A DNA stretch of 37,669 nt, taken from positions 1 through 37,669 of the forward strand of contig NZ_JALEGG010000060.1 of NCBI RefSeq assembly GCF_022763525.1, written 5' to 3'. Positions 24,066 to 33,334 of this stretch are shown in pieces. This stretch comes from Acidovorax sp. (GTDB lineage: Bacteria; Pseudomonadota; Gammaproteobacteria; Burkholderiales; Burkholderiaceae_C). Both the position numbers and the translations under genes were made by a program. Under the pieces are notes generated by a model, which saw nothing but the letters and a program-made list of their open reading frames with translations, had not been told where the DNA came from and did no database searches. How positions within the stretch are numbered: the first letter of the stretch is position 1; each line of letters begins with the position of its first letter.

Positions 24066-26197
24066 GCGGCCGCTCCTTCACGTGCCAGGCGCGCGTCAGC
24101 GGTGAGCTGCAGCGAGGTGGAACGGCGCACGAGGCCGTCGAGTTGATAGATGGAGGCGACGACAGGTTCGCCGATGGCTGCCGCAGCAGCAGACGCAGGC
24201 TTCGTCACCGCGTTCGACAGCTGATCTGCAGGCACCTGCGTGACCGAGCCAGCAGCAGCATTGGTGGCACGGGCCAGCACGTCCTGCGAAGTCTCGAAAT
24301 CGAAACCGGGCACGCCCAGCAGGTTGGCCAGCACGCGAAGCACCTTCCAGGCGGGACGGGTATCGCCCAGCGGACGCACCACGGCGTGGAAGCTCTGCAG
24401 GCGACCCTCGGCATTGATGAAGCTGCCCGAGGTTTCGGTGAACGGAGCAATTGGCAACAGAACGTCACTGAACTCCATGTTGGCCTTGAAGGGACTCAAC
24501 GTGACCACCATGTCAGCACCAGACAGCGCAGCAGCGGCGTTGGCACCGGCAGCCGAGTCATGCACCGGCTCGGTGTTGAGCAGCAAAGCCGCCTTCAAAC
24601 CACCGGAGAGCATCTGACCTGCATTCAATCCACCGTTCACAGGGTGGGCGCCCACAAACTGCGCACCCACCGTGTTGGCGGCTTCCGTGAGGTAGCCGAC
24701 GGATGCACCCGTCTGCTCACCGATCCAGTGGGCCAGAGCCAGCAACTGCGTGGCCTGCGCATGGTGCGCAGCCGCGTTGCCCAGCAGCACGGCTTTGCGC
24801 TCGCCACCCAGCAGCGAGCGGGCGATGGCCTGTGCAGCGTCGTTGGCAGCGGTGGCGCCTTGCGGAGCAGCGATGCCTTTTTCCTGTGCGACGGCCGAGG
24901 CGATGCCGCCGAGCGTCTGCAGCCATTCGCCTGCGCCCTGCGCGACGAAGGATTGCACGGGCATGGCCCAGTCATAAGCCACGGAAGCGATGGCGCTGAC
25001 CTGGCAGCCATGGCGGGCAGCCTGGCGGATGCGCTGCGCGAACAACGGATGGTCCTTGCGCAGGTTGGAGCCGACGACCAGCACACGCTGCAGCGTGGAC
25101 AGCGAAGCGATGGAGGTGCCGAGCCAGCGGATGCCTCCGGGCGCAGCGAATTCAGCGTTGCGCAGGCGGTAGTCAATGTTGTCGCTGCCGAGGCCGCGCA
25201 CCAGGGCGCTGGCCAGGTACAGTTCTTCCACCGTGCTGTGCGGACTCACCAAAGCGCCGATGCTGTTGGCACCGTGATCGTTCTGGATGTTCTTGAGGCC
25301 GTTGGCCACGTACTCCAGCGCGGTCTGCCAGTCAACTTCCTTCCACGCCCCGCCCTGCTTGAGCATGGGCTGGGTCAGGCGCTCGTCGCTGTTCAGCGAC
25401 TCGTACGAGAAGCGGTCGCGGTCGGCGATCCAGCATTCGTTGACGGCCTCGTTCTCAAGCGGAACCACGCGCATGACCTTGTGGTTCTTGACCTGGACGA
25501 TAAGGTTGGCACCGGTGGAATCGTGCGGGCTGACGGAGCGGCGGCGCGAGAGCTCCCACGTGCGGGCGCTGTAGCGGAATGGCTTGCTGGTCAGGGCGCC
25601 CACGGGGCAGATGTCGATCATGTTGCCCGACAGCTCGGAATCCACGGTATCGCCCACCACGGTGGTGATTTCGGAGTGCTCGCCGCGGTGGATCATGCCC
25701 AGCTCCATCACGCCGGCCACTTCCTGGCCAAAGCGCACGCAGCGGGTGCAGTGGATGCAGCGGCTCATCTCTTCCATGGAGATCAGCGGGCCCACGTCCT
25801 TGTGGACCACCACGCGTTTTTCTTCCTCATAGCGGGAAGAGGACCCCCCGTAACCCACGGCCAGGTCCTGCAGCTGGCACTCGCCGCCTTGGTCGCAGAT
25901 GGGGCAGTCGAGCGGGTGGTTGATCAGCAGGAACTCCATGACCGACTGCTGGGCCTTGATGGCCTTGTCGCTCTTGGTGCGCACGATCATGCCCTGCGTG
26001 ACCGGCGTGGCGCAGGCGGGCATGGGCTTGGGAGCCTTCTCCACGTCCACCAGGCACATGCGGCAGTTGGCGGCAATGGAGAGTTTCTTGTGGTAGCAGA
26101 AATGCGGAATGTAGGTGCCGGCCTTCTCGGCCGCATGCATCACCATGCAGCCTTCGGCGACTTCTACTTTCTGACCGTCCAGTTCAATTTCAACCAT
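24062..26197 (-). CDS. nuoG: NADH-quinone oxidoreductase subunit G
   Basis: This is a 711-residue iron-sulfur subunit of the NADH module. The N-terminal 2Fe-2S domain has Cys34, 45, 48 and 62. A His94/Cys98/Cys101/Cys107 set lies in [14 protein letters not shown] and binds N5, and Cys147, 150, 153 and 197 bind N4. The remainder is a molybdopterin-oxidoreductase-like domain without a cofactor role. The extra N7 cysteine motif of E. coli is not apparent, and the protein is shorter than the ~900-residue enteric form, as is usual in betaproteobacteria. It starts 14 bases after nuoF. Confidence 0.97.
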   Translation of the reverse strand: MVEIELDGQKVEVAEGCMVMHAAEKAGTYIPHFCYHKKLSIAANCRMCLVDVEKAPKPMPACATPVTQGMIVRTKSDKAIKAQQSVMEFLLINHPLDCPICDQGGECQLQDLAVGYGGSSSRYEEEKRVVVHKDVGPLISMEEMSRCIHCTRCVRFGQEVAGVMELGMIHRGEHSEITTVVGDTVDSELSGNMIDICPVGALTSKPFRYSARTWELSRRRSVSPHDSTGANLIVQVKNHKVMRVVPLENEAVNECWIADRDRFSYESLNSDERLTQPMLKQGGAWKEVDWQTALEYVANGLKNIQNDHGANSIGALVSPHSTVEELYLASALVRGLGSDNIDYRLRNAEFAAPGGIRWLGTSIASLSTLQRVLVVGSNLRKDHPLFAQRIRQAARHGCQVSAIASVAYDWAMPVQSFVAQGAGEWLQTLGGIASAVAQEKGIAAPQGATAANDAAQAIARSLLGGERKAVLLGNAAAHHAQATQLLALAHWIGEQTGASVGYLTEAANTVGAQFVGAHPVNGGLNAGQMLSGGLKAALLLNTEPVHDSAAGANAAAALSGADMVVTLSPFKANMEFSDVLLPIAPFTETSGSFINAEGRLQSFHAVVRPLGDTRPAWKVLRVLANLLGVPGFDFETSQDVLARATNAAAGSVTQVPADQLSNAVTKPASAAAAAIGEPVVASIYQLDGLVRRSTSLQLTADARLAREGAAA

Positions 26198-26211
26198 ATG
26201 TCTTCTCGCGA

Positions 26212-27567
26212 TCAGGCGGAGGCCGCAGCCTGCGCTGCAGAGTTCCGGATCAGTGCTTCAAACTCGGGACGGAAGTGCTTGAGCATTGCGCGCACAGGCA
26301 TGGCGGCGGCATCCCCCAGCGCGCAGATGGTGCGCCCCTGAATGTTGTCTGCCACGGAATTGAGCAGATCCAGGTCGCCGGCACGGCCTTGGTTGTGCTG
26401 GATGCGGTCAATCACACGCCACATCCAGCCCGTGCCTTCGCGACACGGTGTGCACTGGCCGCAAGACTCGTGCGAGTAGAAGTACGACAGGCGCAGCAGG
26501 CTCTCGACCATGCTGCGGGAATCGTCCATCACGATCACGGCACCCGAGCCCAGCATGGAGCCGGCCTTGGCGATGGAGTCGTAGTCCATCGTGCATTCCA
26601 TGATGATGGATGCGGGCAGCACAGGGGCCGACGAACCGCCAGGAATCACCGCCTTGAGCTGGCGGCCCTTGCGCACGCCACCGGCAAGTTCAAGCAGTTT
26701 GGCGAAAGGCGTGCCCAGCGGAATCTCGTAATTGCCGGGTTTTTCCACGTCCCCAGAGACCGAGAAGATCTTGGTGCCGCCGTTGTTGGGCTTGCCGCAC
26801 TCCAGGTACGCAGCCCCACCGTTGCGGATGATCCAGGGCACGGCCGCAAAGGTCTCGGTGTTGTTGATCGTGGTGGGCTTGCCGTACAGGCCGAAGCTGG
26901 CCGGGAACGGCGGCTTGAAGCGCGGCTGGCCCTTCTTGCCTTCGAGCGATTCAAGCAGCGCGGTTTCCTCGCCGCAGATGTAGGCACCAAAGCCATGCGC
27001 CGCATGCAACTGGAAGCTGAAATTGCTGCCCAGGATCTTGTCCCCCAGGTAACCTGCAGCGCGAGCTTCTTCAAGCGCCTCTTCGAAGCGCTCGTAAGTC
27101 TGGAAAATTTCGCCGTGGATGTAGTTGTAGCCCACGGAGATGCCCATCGCGTAGGCTGCGATGATCATGCCTTCGATGACGATGTGTGGGTTGAACTGCA
27201 GGATGTCGCGATCCTTGCAGGTGCCCGGCTCGCCCTCGTCCGAGTTGCACACCAGGTACTTCTGGCCGGGGAACGAGCGGGGCATGAAGCTCCACTTGAG
27301 GCCCGTGGGGAAGCCCGCACCGCCGCGGCCGCGCAGGCCCGATTCCTTGACAGTGGCAATGACCTGGTCCTGCGTCAGCGGCTCGCCGCCATCGGTACCG
27401 AGGATCTTGCGCAAGGCGGCATAGCCGCCGCGTGCTTCGTAATCCTTAATGCTCCAGTTCGTGCCGTCCAGACCCGCATAGATCTGCGGGTTGATGTGGC
27501 GGTCGTGGAAACAGGTTTGAACACCCGTGGCTTGGAACTGCGAAAGAATCTGTGCAGCCGTGGTCAT
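26212..27567 (-). CDS. nuoF: NADH-quinone oxidoreductase subunit F (NADH-binding)
   Basis: This is a 451-residue catalytic subunit that oxidises NADH with FMN. The nucleotide-binding loop [13 protein letters not shown] is at 80-92. The FMN region spans about 105-215, including [17 protein letters not shown]. The 4Fe-4S cluster N3 uses Cys369, 372 and 375 in [12 protein letters not shown], plus Cys415. The start at 27567 is chosen because it overlaps the nuoE stop (ATGA) and matches the family; an open frame 23 codons upstream is the end of nuoE in another frame. Confidence 0.97.
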   Translation of the reverse strand: MTTAAQILSQFQATGVQTCFHDRHINPQIYAGLDGTNWSIKDYEARGGYAALRKILGTDGGEPLTQDQVIATVKESGLRGRGGAGFPTGLKWSFMPRSFPGQKYLVCNSDEGEPGTCKDRDILQFNPHIVIEGMIIAAYAMGISVGYNYIHGEIFQTYERFEEALEEARAAGYLGDKILGSNFSFQLHAAHGFGAYICGEETALLESLEGKKGQPRFKPPFPASFGLYGKPTTINNTETFAAVPWIIRNGGAAYLECGKPNNGGTKIFSVSGDVEKPGNYEIPLGTPFAKLLELAGGVRKGRQLKAVIPGGSSAPVLPASIIMECTMDYDSIAKAGSMLGSGAVIVMDDSRSMVESLLRLSYFYSHESCGQCTPCREGTGWMWRVIDRIQHNQGRAGDLDLLNSVADNIQGRTICALGDAAAMPVRAMLKHFRPEFEALIRNSAAQAAASA

Positions 27568-28055
27568 TGCTTGCCCTCCGCAGCCCGGAGACCATCGACG
27601 AGCTGGTCGAGCTTGTCGTTGTCCATGAAACTGCACATCGTGCGGTCATTGACCAGCATCACCGGAGCGTCGGCGCAAGCGCCCAGGCACTCGCACTGCT
27701 GCAGCGTGAAAAGGCCGTCGGCGGTCGTTTCACCCATTGCCACGCCCAGCTTTTTCTCCAGGTGTTGCAGGGCTCTTTGCCCATCCCGCAGCTGGCACGG
27801 CAAATTGGTGCAGACATTGAGCTTGTACTTGCCCACTGGCTGCTGGTTGTACATGTTGTAGAAGGTCGTGACTTCGTGCACGGCAATCTGCGCCATGCCG
27901 AGGTAGTCGGCGATCACCGCTTCGCTTTCCACACTGACGTACCCCTGCTCTTGCTGAACAATGGACAGGCACGCCATCACGGCGGACTGCTTTTGCTCTG
28001 GGGGGTACTTGGCCACTTCGCGCGCGAATCGCGCCAGGGTCGCTTCGGTAATCAT
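27564..28055 (-). CDS. nuoE: NADH-quinone oxidoreductase subunit E
   Basis: This is a 163-residue thioredoxin-like subunit carrying the 2Fe-2S cluster N1a, bound by Cys82, Cys87, Cys123 and Cys127 (VCTNLPC and CECLGAC). The helical N-terminus is typical. It is overlapped by four bases at both ends, with nuoD upstream and nuoF downstream, so translation of D-E-F is likely coupled. Confidence 0.97.
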   Translation of the reverse strand: MITEATLARFAREVAKYPPEQKQSAVMACLSIVQQEQGYVSVESEAVIADYLGMAQIAVHEVTTFYNMYNQQPVGKYKLNVCTNLPCQLRDGQRALQHLEKKLGVAMGETTADGLFTLQQCECLGACADAPVMLVNDRTMCSFMDNDKLDQLVDGLRAAEGKQ

Positions 28056-29305
28056 CGGTCAATCTCTCCGAACACGATATCCATCGTGCCAATGATGGCC
28101 ACGGCATCGGCGATCATGTGGCCGCGAGCCATCTCGTCCAGCGTGGCCAGGTGCGCAAAACCCGGCGCACGGATCTTCAGGCGATAAGGCTTGTTGGCGC
28201 CATCGCTGATGAGGTAAATCCCGAACTCACCCTTGGGATGCTCCACGGCAGCATAAGCCTCGCCCTCGGGCACATGGAACCCCTCGGTGAACAGCTTGAA
28301 GTGGTGGATCAGCTCTTCCATGTTGGATTTCATGGATTCGCGCGCAGGCGCCGCCACCTTGTGGTTGTCCGTAATCACCGGACCAGGGTTGGCTCGCAGC
28401 CAATCGACGCACTGCTTGATGATGCGGTTGGATTCGCGCATCTCCTGCACGCGCACGAGATAGCGGTCATAGCAATCGCCCGTCTTGCCCACCGGAATAT
28501 CGAAATCCAGCCGGTCGTAAACGTCATACGGTTGCGTCTTGCGCAGGTCCCAGGCAATACCCGAGCCCCGGAGCATCGGCCCCGTCATGCCGAGGTTGAG
28601 CGCGCGCTCTGGCGGCACGACACCGATACCCACCGTTCGCTGCTTCCAGATGCGGTTGTCGGTGAGCAGCGTTTCGTACTCGTCCACACAGCCGGGGAAA
28701 CGCTGGGTGAAGTCGTCGATGAAGTCGAGCAACGAGCCCTGGCGATTGTGGTTGAGTGCTTCGATCGCCTTGGCGTTCTTGATCTTGCTGACCTTGTACT
28801 GCGGCATGGAGTCCGGCAGATCGCGGTACACGCCGCCGGGACGGAAGTACGCCGCGTGCATGCGCGCGCCAGAGACGGCTTCGTACATGTCGAACAGGTC
28901 TTCACGCTCGCGGAAGGTATAGATCAGGATGGTGGAGCTACCGCAGTCGTTGCCGTGCGAGCCCAGCCACATCAGGTGGTTCAGCAGGCGCGTGATTTCG
29001 GAGAACATCACGCGGATGTACTGCGCGCGCAAGGGCACTTCCAGGCCCAGCAGCTTCTCGATGGCCAGGCAGTAGGCGTGCTCGTTGCACATCATCGAGA
29101 CGTAGTCCAGTCGGTCCATGTAGGGCAACGACTGGATGTAGGTCTTGTGCTCGGCCAGCTTCTCGGTGGCACGGTGCAGCAGGCCGATGTGCGGGTCCGC
29201 ACGCTGGACGACTTCGCCGTCGAGCTCGAGCACCAGGCGCAACACGCCGTGCGCTGCGGGGTGCTGCGGACCAAAGTTCAGGGAGTAGTTCTTGATTTCA
29301 GCCAT
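28052..29305 (-). CDS. nuoD: NADH-quinone oxidoreductase subunit D
   Basis: This is a 417-residue 49-kDa-type subunit lining the quinone site. [19 protein letters not shown] at residues 10-28 includes the quinone-contacting His. The central part resembles NiFe-hydrogenase large subunits but lacks the metal-binding cysteines. The family C-terminus (VFGEIDR) is intact. nuoC and nuoD are separate genes, unlike the fused nuoCD of enterics. It lies 27 bases after nuoC and overlaps nuoE by four. Confidence 0.97.
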   Translation of the reverse strand: MAEIKNYSLNFGPQHPAAHGVLRLVLELDGEVVQRADPHIGLLHRATEKLAEHKTYIQSLPYMDRLDYVSMMCNEHAYCLAIEKLLGLEVPLRAQYIRVMFSEITRLLNHLMWLGSHGNDCGSSTILIYTFREREDLFDMYEAVSGARMHAAYFRPGGVYRDLPDSMPQYKVSKIKNAKAIEALNHNRQGSLLDFIDDFTQRFPGCVDEYETLLTDNRIWKQRTVGIGVVPPERALNLGMTGPMLRGSGIAWDLRKTQPYDVYDRLDFDIPVGKTGDCYDRYLVRVQEMRESNRIIKQCVDWLRANPGPVITDNHKVAAPARESMKSNMEELIHHFKLFTEGFHVPEGEAYAAVEHPKGEFGIYLISDGANKPYRLKIRAPGFAHLATLDEMARGHMIADAVAIIGTMDIVFGEIDR

Positions 29306-29332
29306 GATGGTTCACGTGGGGCGCGGGACGCC

Positions 29333-29941
29333 TCAGTGCAGGCCTCCGTACTTGTCTTCGCGGATGATGCGCGGCGTGATCTCGCGCGGCTCGATCGAGA
29401 CGGGTTCGTAAACCACCCGGCGCTGCTCGGTGTCGTAGCGCATCTCGACGTGGCCCGACAACGGGAAGTCCTTGCGGAACGGGTGACCGATGAAGCCGTA
29501 GTCCGTCAGGATGCGGCGCAGGTCGTTGTGGCCATCGAACACGATGCCGAAGAGGTCAAACGCCTCGCGCTCGTACCAGTTGGCGGAATTCCAAAGATCG
29601 GAGACCGATGGCACCACGGGGAAGTCGTCATCGGGGCAGAACACCTTGACGCGCACGCGCTGGTTCAGGCTCACCGACAGCAGGTGCGACACCACGCAGT
29701 AGCGTGCGCCCTCGTTCACCTGGTCGCCATAGGAGGAATAGTCCACGCCGCACAGGTCTACCAACTGCTCGAAACGGCAACCTTCCGCGTCGCGCAGGGT
29801 GCGCATCACATCAAGGTAATCGGCCGCCGCGACCACCACAGTCACTTCGTCGAGCGCAACGGAGATGTGGCGCACCTTGGCACCCAGCGCCGCAGCGATG
29901 AGGTCCTTGAGCTTTTCAGGGCGAATGGCAACAGAAGTCAT
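29333..29941 (-). CDS. nuoC: NADH-quinone oxidoreductase subunit C
   Basis: This is a 202-residue 30-kDa-type subunit of the peripheral arm. The hallmark [17 protein letters not shown] is near residue 120, followed by [19 protein letters not shown]. Two ATGs stand side by side at 29944 and 29941; the second is chosen because AAGGG is six bases before it and too close to the first. It starts 10 bases after nuoB. Confidence 0.96.
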   Translation of the reverse strand: MTSVAIRPEKLKDLIAAALGAKVRHISVALDEVTVVVAAADYLDVMRTLRDAEGCRFEQLVDLCGVDYSSYGDQVNEGARYCVVSHLLSVSLNQRVRVKVFCPDDDFPVVPSVSDLWNSANWYEREAFDLFGIVFDGHNDLRRILTDYGFIGHPFRKDFPLSGHVEMRYDTEQRRVVYEPVSIEPREITPRIIREDKYGGLH

Positions 29942-29951
29942 CATCAACCCT

Positions 29952-30431
29952 TCAGACGCGAGCAATGGTGTTGGTGCGGCGGATCTTCTGCTGCAGCTGG
30001 ATGATGCCGTAGATCAGCGCTTCGGCCGTCGGTGGGCAGCCAGGCACGTAAACGTCCACAGGCACGATGCGATCGCAGCCACGCACAACCGAATAGCTGT
30101 AGTGGTAGTAGCCACCACCGTTGGCGCACGAACCCATGGAGAGCACCCAGCGCGGCTCGGACATCTGGTCATACACCTTGCGCAGCGCCGGCGCCATCTT
30201 GTTGCACAGCGTGCCTGCAACAATCATGAGATCGGACTGGCGGGGGCTGGCGCGAAACACTTCTGCGCCGAAGCGGCCGATGTCGTAGCGCGCGGCGGCT
30301 GCATGCATCATTTCCACAGCACAGCAGGCCAGACCAAACGTCATGGGCCACAGCGAACCCGTCTTGGCCCAATTCACCACCGAGTCGTAGCTCGTGGTGA
30401 TGAAGCCTTCCTTCATCACGCCTTCAATCAT
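29952..30431 (-). CDS. nuoB: NADH-quinone oxidoreductase subunit B
   Basis: This is a 159-residue subunit with the terminal 4Fe-4S cluster N2 next to the quinone site. Ligands are the adjacent Cys36-Cys37 (LACCAVEMM), Cys102 (GSCANGGG) and Cys132 (PGCPP). The start at 30431 ([10 protein letters not shown]) is preceded by AAGGA at good distance; the longer frame is in the nuoA tail. It lies 25 bases after nuoA. Confidence 0.97.
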   Translation of the reverse strand: MIEGVMKEGFITTSYDSVVNWAKTGSLWPMTFGLACCAVEMMHAAAARYDIGRFGAEVFRASPRQSDLMIVAGTLCNKMAPALRKVYDQMSEPRWVLSMGSCANGGGYYHYSYSVVRGCDRIVPVDVYVPGCPPTAEALIYGIIQLQQKIRRTNTIARV

Positions 30432-30456
30432 TGCATCAGTCCTTGTTGAAGCCCGC

Positions 30457-30816
30457 TCATTCCCAATCCAGGGCACCCTTTTTCCATTCGTAGGCAAAGC
30501 CCACGACCAGAATGGCCAGGAAAATCACGACTGCCACAAACCCGGCAGCACCCACCTCATGCAGGGTGACGGCCCACGGGAAAAGAAATGCGATTTCGAG
30601 GTCGAACAGAATGAACAGGATGGCCACGAGGTAGTAGCGCACGTCGACCTTCATTCGCGCGTCCTCGAAGGCTTCAAAGCCACATTCGTAGGGGGAGTTT
30701 TTGGCGGCGTCTGGGCGGTTGGGGCCCAGTATGTAGCCGAGCACCAGGGGCACAACGCCGACGGCGATGCCGACCAGGATGAACAAAAGGACGGGGAGGT
30801 ACTGATCGAGGTTCAT
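30457..30816 (-). CDS. nuoA: NADH-quinone oxidoreductase subunit A
   Basis: This is a 119-residue, three-helix membrane subunit. The conserved loop [10 protein letters not shown] near residue 40, containing the reactive cysteine, and the acidic helix [15 protein letters not shown] near 70-84 are present. It is the first gene of the operon. No clear Shine-Dalgarno sequence is seen before its ATG, and a strong hairpin (30847-30876) lies between it and the tRNA gene upstream. Confidence 0.97.
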   Translation of the reverse strand: MNLDQYLPVLLFILVGIAVGVVPLVLGYILGPNRPDAAKNSPYECGFEAFEDARMKVDVRYYLVAILFILFDLEIAFLFPWAVTLHEVGAAGFVAVVIFLAILVVGFAYEWKKGALDWE

Positions 30817-30846
30817 CTGGAGGATGTGCTCACCGCTGTAGCCTTG

Positions 30847-30876
30847 CCCGACATGAGCCCGAGCGGGTCATGCGGG
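30847..30876 (-). other. Hairpin between tRNA-Leu and nuoA
   Basis: On the minus strand CCCGCATGA pairs with TCATGTCGGG, with a single bulged T, a C-C mismatch, then two more G-C pairs closing a small loop. No T-run follows, so it is not an intrinsic terminator. It could mark the processing point that separates tRNA from the nuo mRNA. Confidence 0.4.
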
Positions 30877-30889
30877 GAGGCCTTTGTTT

Positions 30890-30974
30890 TGGTGCCGTCG
30901 GCGAGACTCGAACTCGCACAGCTTTCGCCACTACCCCCTCAAGATAGCGTGTCTACCAATTTCACCACGACGGC
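30890..30974 (-). tRNA. tRNA-Leu, anticodon GAG
   Basis: The gene is 85 bases including an encoded CCA. The acceptor stem GCCGUCG/CGACGGC is perfect, followed by discriminator A and CCA. The D-loop has UUGGUAGACA. The anticodon stem CUAUC/GGUAG encloses UUGAGGG, giving anticodon GAG for CUC and CUU codons. A long variable arm typical of class II leucine tRNA and a normal T arm (GCGAG-UUCGAGU-CUCGC) are present. It is read in the same direction as nuoA, 73 bases upstream of it, with no terminator between. Confidence 0.97.
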
Positions 30975-31036
30975 TGATGTGTGCATCTGGATGGCATGAG
31001 GAACCTTGCGGTTTTTGGCTTTCCAGACAATCCAGG

Positions 31037-31042
31037 ATTCTA
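31037..31042 (-). promoter_or_regulatory. -10 box for tRNA-Leu and probably the nuo operon
   Basis: TAGAAT on the minus strand lies just after the secG terminator and about 63 bases ahead of the tRNA 5' end. A recognisable -35 is lacking. As no terminator lies between the tRNA and nuoA, this promoter may also serve the 14 nuo genes. Confidence 0.4.
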
Positions 31043-31048
31043 CCCCGG

Positions 31049-31073
31049 AAAAACCCTGCATTCGCTTACAGGG
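31049..31073 (-). terminator. Intrinsic terminator of secG
   Basis: On the minus strand CCCTGTA-AGCGAA-TGCAGGG forms a 7-bp stem (one G-U pair) with a 6-nt loop, followed at once by TTTTT. It lies 16 bases after the secG stop and separates the pnp-to-secG group from tRNA-Leu and nuo. Confidence 0.8.
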
Positions 31074-31089
31074 CGGAATTTTGTGCAGT

Positions 31090-31464
31090 TTATTTGGTGG
31101 GGATCTGCGCAGCGCCCGAGGCGGGGGCAGCCGGCGCCACGGCAGGCTCAGAAGCTGCACCAGAGGGCGTGCCTGCGGGCGCCACAGCTGCCGGCGTTTC
31201 CAGCACACTCCCCGAACTCGCAGGGCGCGAATTGCCAAAGTAGGCCAGGGCCAACGTCGCCACGAAAAACACCGCCGCGAGCACTGCCGTGGTACGCGAC
31301 AGGAAATTGGCACTGCCGCTTGCACCGAACAAGCTGCCAGAGCTGCCGCTGCCGAATGCCGCCCCCATGTCGGCACCCTTGCCATGCTGGATCAGGATCA
31401 GGCCAATCATCCCCAGCGCCGCCAACATCTGCACGGCCAAAACCACGTTCACGATCACGTTCAT
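31090..31464 (-). CDS. secG: Protein translocase subunit SecG
   Basis: This is a 124-residue small subunit of the SecYEG channel. Two membrane helices are present (about 2-20 and 55-75), linked by the conserved LIQHGKGADMGAAFGSG loop near residue 24-40. A tail of about 40 residues rich in Ala, Pro and Ser is longer than in E. coli but usual in this bacterial group. AGGAG lies 10 bases ahead of the ATG. It is 39 bases after tpiA. Confidence 0.95.
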   Translation of the reverse strand: MNVIVNVVLAVQMLAALGMIGLILIQHGKGADMGAAFGSGSSGSLFGASGSANFLSRTTAVLAAVFFVATLALAYFGNSRPASSGSVLETPAAVAPAGTPSGAASEPAVAPAAPASGAAQIPTK

Positions 31465-31503
31465 TCTCTGTTCACTCCTGATTGAATAATTTGAAGGGCA
31501 GCC

Positions 31504-32253
31504 CTAGCGAGCGGCCGCGATGATTTGCAGGAAGTCGGGCGCCTTCAGCGAAGCACCACCGACAAGTCCGCCATCGATATCCGGCTGTGCCAGCAACTGG
31601 GCGGCGTTGACAGCATTCATGCTGCCACCGTAGAGCAGGCGAATGCGATCGGCATGCTCGCTGGCCGCAGACAGCTGAGCCCGCAACACCGCATGCACCG
31701 CCTGAGCCTGCTCTGGCGTCGCCGTGCGCCCCGTGCCGATGGCCCAGACAGGTTCATAAGCCACCACCACTTCACTGATGCAGTGGCCGTTGAGATGAAT
31801 CACTGCGGCCAGCTGGCGCTTGACCACCGCCTCGGTCTGCCCCGCCTCGCGCTCCTGCAGTGTTTCGCCCACGCAAATGATGGGCGTGATACCCGATGCC
31901 AAAGCACGCTGCGCCTTCTCGGCCACCACCACGTCGGTCTCGCCGTGGTATTGACGCCGCTCGGAATGGCCCACCAGGACATAGCTCACGCCGAAGTCCT
32001 TCAGCATCGCCGCAGACACCTCCCCGGTATATGCCCCCGCCTCGTGCGGGGACACGTCCTGCGCGGCCACAGCCACCACCGACCCGAACGCCACAGTCTG
32101 AACCTGCGCGAGGTAAGGCGCAGGCACGGCTACCGCGACATCGCACGCAGGATCGGCAAGACCTTCAATGATGCCCTTGAGCAAGGCATCGTTCGCGGCC
32201 AGGCTGCCGTTCATCTTCCAATTGCCTGCTATGAGTTTTCTCTTGCTTTTCAT
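31504..32253 (-). CDS. tpiA: Triose-phosphate isomerase
   Basis: This is a 249-residue (beta/alpha)8 enzyme that interconverts dihydroxyacetone phosphate and glyceraldehyde 3-phosphate. Catalytic residues are intact: Lys13 in AGNWKMNG, His96 in LVGHSERR and Glu167 in [11 protein letters not shown]. The phosphate-gripping LLYGGSMN is also present. The start at 32253 matches the family start. It lies two bases after the quinone oxidoreductase gene, so the pair is co-transcribed. Confidence 0.97.
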   Translation of the reverse strand: MKSKRKLIAGNWKMNGSLAANDALLKGIIEGLADPACDVAVAVPAPYLAQVQTVAFGSVVAVAAQDVSPHEAGAYTGEVSAAMLKDFGVSYVLVGHSERRQYHGETDVVVAEKAQRALASGITPIICVGETLQEREAGQTEAVVKRQLAAVIHLNGHCISEVVVAYEPVWAIGTGRTATPEQAQAVHAVLRAQLSAASEHADRIRLLYGGSMNAVNAAQLLAQPDIDGGLVGGASLKAPDFLQIIAAAR

Positions 32254-32255
32254 GA

Positions 32256-33242
32256 TCACCAGGTCAAAACAATCTTGCCAATGTGCTGGTTCGACTCCAT
32301 CAGCGCATGGGCCTTCGCAGCATCCGCCGCAGGAAATGTGCGGTGAATCACGGGGCGCACCTGGCCCGAAGCCAACAGCGGCCACACGCGCTCACGCAAC
32401 GCCTGCGCGATCGCACCTTTGAACGCGACGGACCGCGGCCGCAGGGTCGACCCGGTAATGGTGAGCCGACGACGCAGCACCAAGCCCGCGTTGAAGGCAC
32501 TTTTGATACCCCCCTGTACCGCGATGATCACCAGTCGACCATCCTCGGCCAGGCACTCCACCTCTCGCGCCACGTAGTCGCCAGCCACCATGTCCAGTAC
32601 CACGTCCACCCCCTTGTCCTGGGTGATGCGCTTGATTTCCGCAACAAAGTCCTGCGACTTGTAGTTGATGGCATGGTGCGCCCCGAGCTCCAGGCAAGCA
32701 GCACACTTGTCATCGCTACCCGCCGTCGCAATCACCGTGGCCCCAAGCGCACGCGCCAGTTGCACCGCCGTCACACCGATACCGCTGGTTCCGCCCTGGA
32801 CCAGCAGGCTTTCGCCTGCCTGCAGCCGGCCACGGTCGAACACGTTGCTCCATACGGTGAAGAAGGTTTCCGGCAGGGATGCCGCCTCCACGTCGCTGAG
32901 GCCTTGAGGAATGGAGAGGCACTGGGCCACCGGCGCCACGCACCACTGCGCATATCCCCCTCCAGCCACCAGCGCGCAAACCCGGTCACCCACTTGCAAC
33001 CCCGCATCCGCCATGGCAGCAGCGTCACCCGACTCGACAACGCCCGCAACCTCCAGACCTGGCAGATCTGAGGTACCGGGCGGAGGAGCATAGTGTCCCA
33101 TCCGCTGAAGCACGTCAGGGCGATTAATGCCGCTGGCGGCCACGCGGATGAGCAACTCGCCAGCGCCAGGTGCGGGAACTGGCCGCTCACCCAGGCGCAG
33201 CACTTCCGGCGCACCAAAGGATGTGATCTCGACTGCGTGCAT
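32256..33242 (-). CDS. NAD(P)H-quinone oxidoreductase, zinc-independent MDR family (PIG3-like)
   Basis: This is a 328-residue medium-chain reductase. The substrate domain begins [19 protein letters not shown]. The nucleotide-binding domain has [20 protein letters not shown] near residue 140-160. Zinc-ligand cysteines of alcohol dehydrogenases are absent, as expected for quinone reductases. The C-terminal HIGKIVLTW is typical of the PIG3 group. The start at 33242 has GGAG about 10 bases before it; a GTG 14 codons upstream would lie inside dispersed repeat copy e and is not used. It probably reduces quinones or other small carbonyls with NADPH. Confidence 0.9.
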   Translation of the reverse strand: MHAVEITSFGAPEVLRLGERPVPAPGAGELLIRVAASGINRPDVLQRMGHYAPPPGTSDLPGLEVAGVVESGDAAAMADAGLQVGDRVCALVAGGGYAQWCVAPVAQCLSIPQGLSDVEAASLPETFFTVWSNVFDRGRLQAGESLLVQGGTSGIGVTAVQLARALGATVIATAGSDDKCAACLELGAHHAINYKSQDFVAEIKRITQDKGVDVVLDMVAGDYVAREVECLAEDGRLVIIAVQGGIKSAFNAGLVLRRRLTITGSTLRPRSVAFKGAIAQALRERVWPLLASGQVRPVIHRTFPAADAAKAHALMESNQHIGKIVLTW

Positions 33243-33263
33243 GGCGCTGCGCTCCGGAGGGTT

Positions 33264-33325
33264 CAGATAATTTTGGCTGCTCACGCCCTATTGGCAAGCG
33301 CAAGCAGCTACAAAATCAATAGCAA
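33264..33325 (-). repeat. Dispersed repeat copy e between pnp and the quinone oxidoreductase gene
   Basis: On the minus strand the copy starts TTGCTATTGATTTTGTAGCT, has a GCGCTTGCCAATAGGGCGTG core, and ends AGCCAAAATTATCTG. It fills most of the 92-base gap between the two genes. It is probably the least diverged copy in the window. Confidence 0.6.
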
Positions 33326-33334
33326 TCAACCAAC

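Noticed and set aside
33243-33284. GTG start for the quinone oxidoreductase 14 codons upstream
   Set aside because: It lies within a dispersed repeat copy, and the ATG at 33242 has GGAG at suitable distance and matches the family start.
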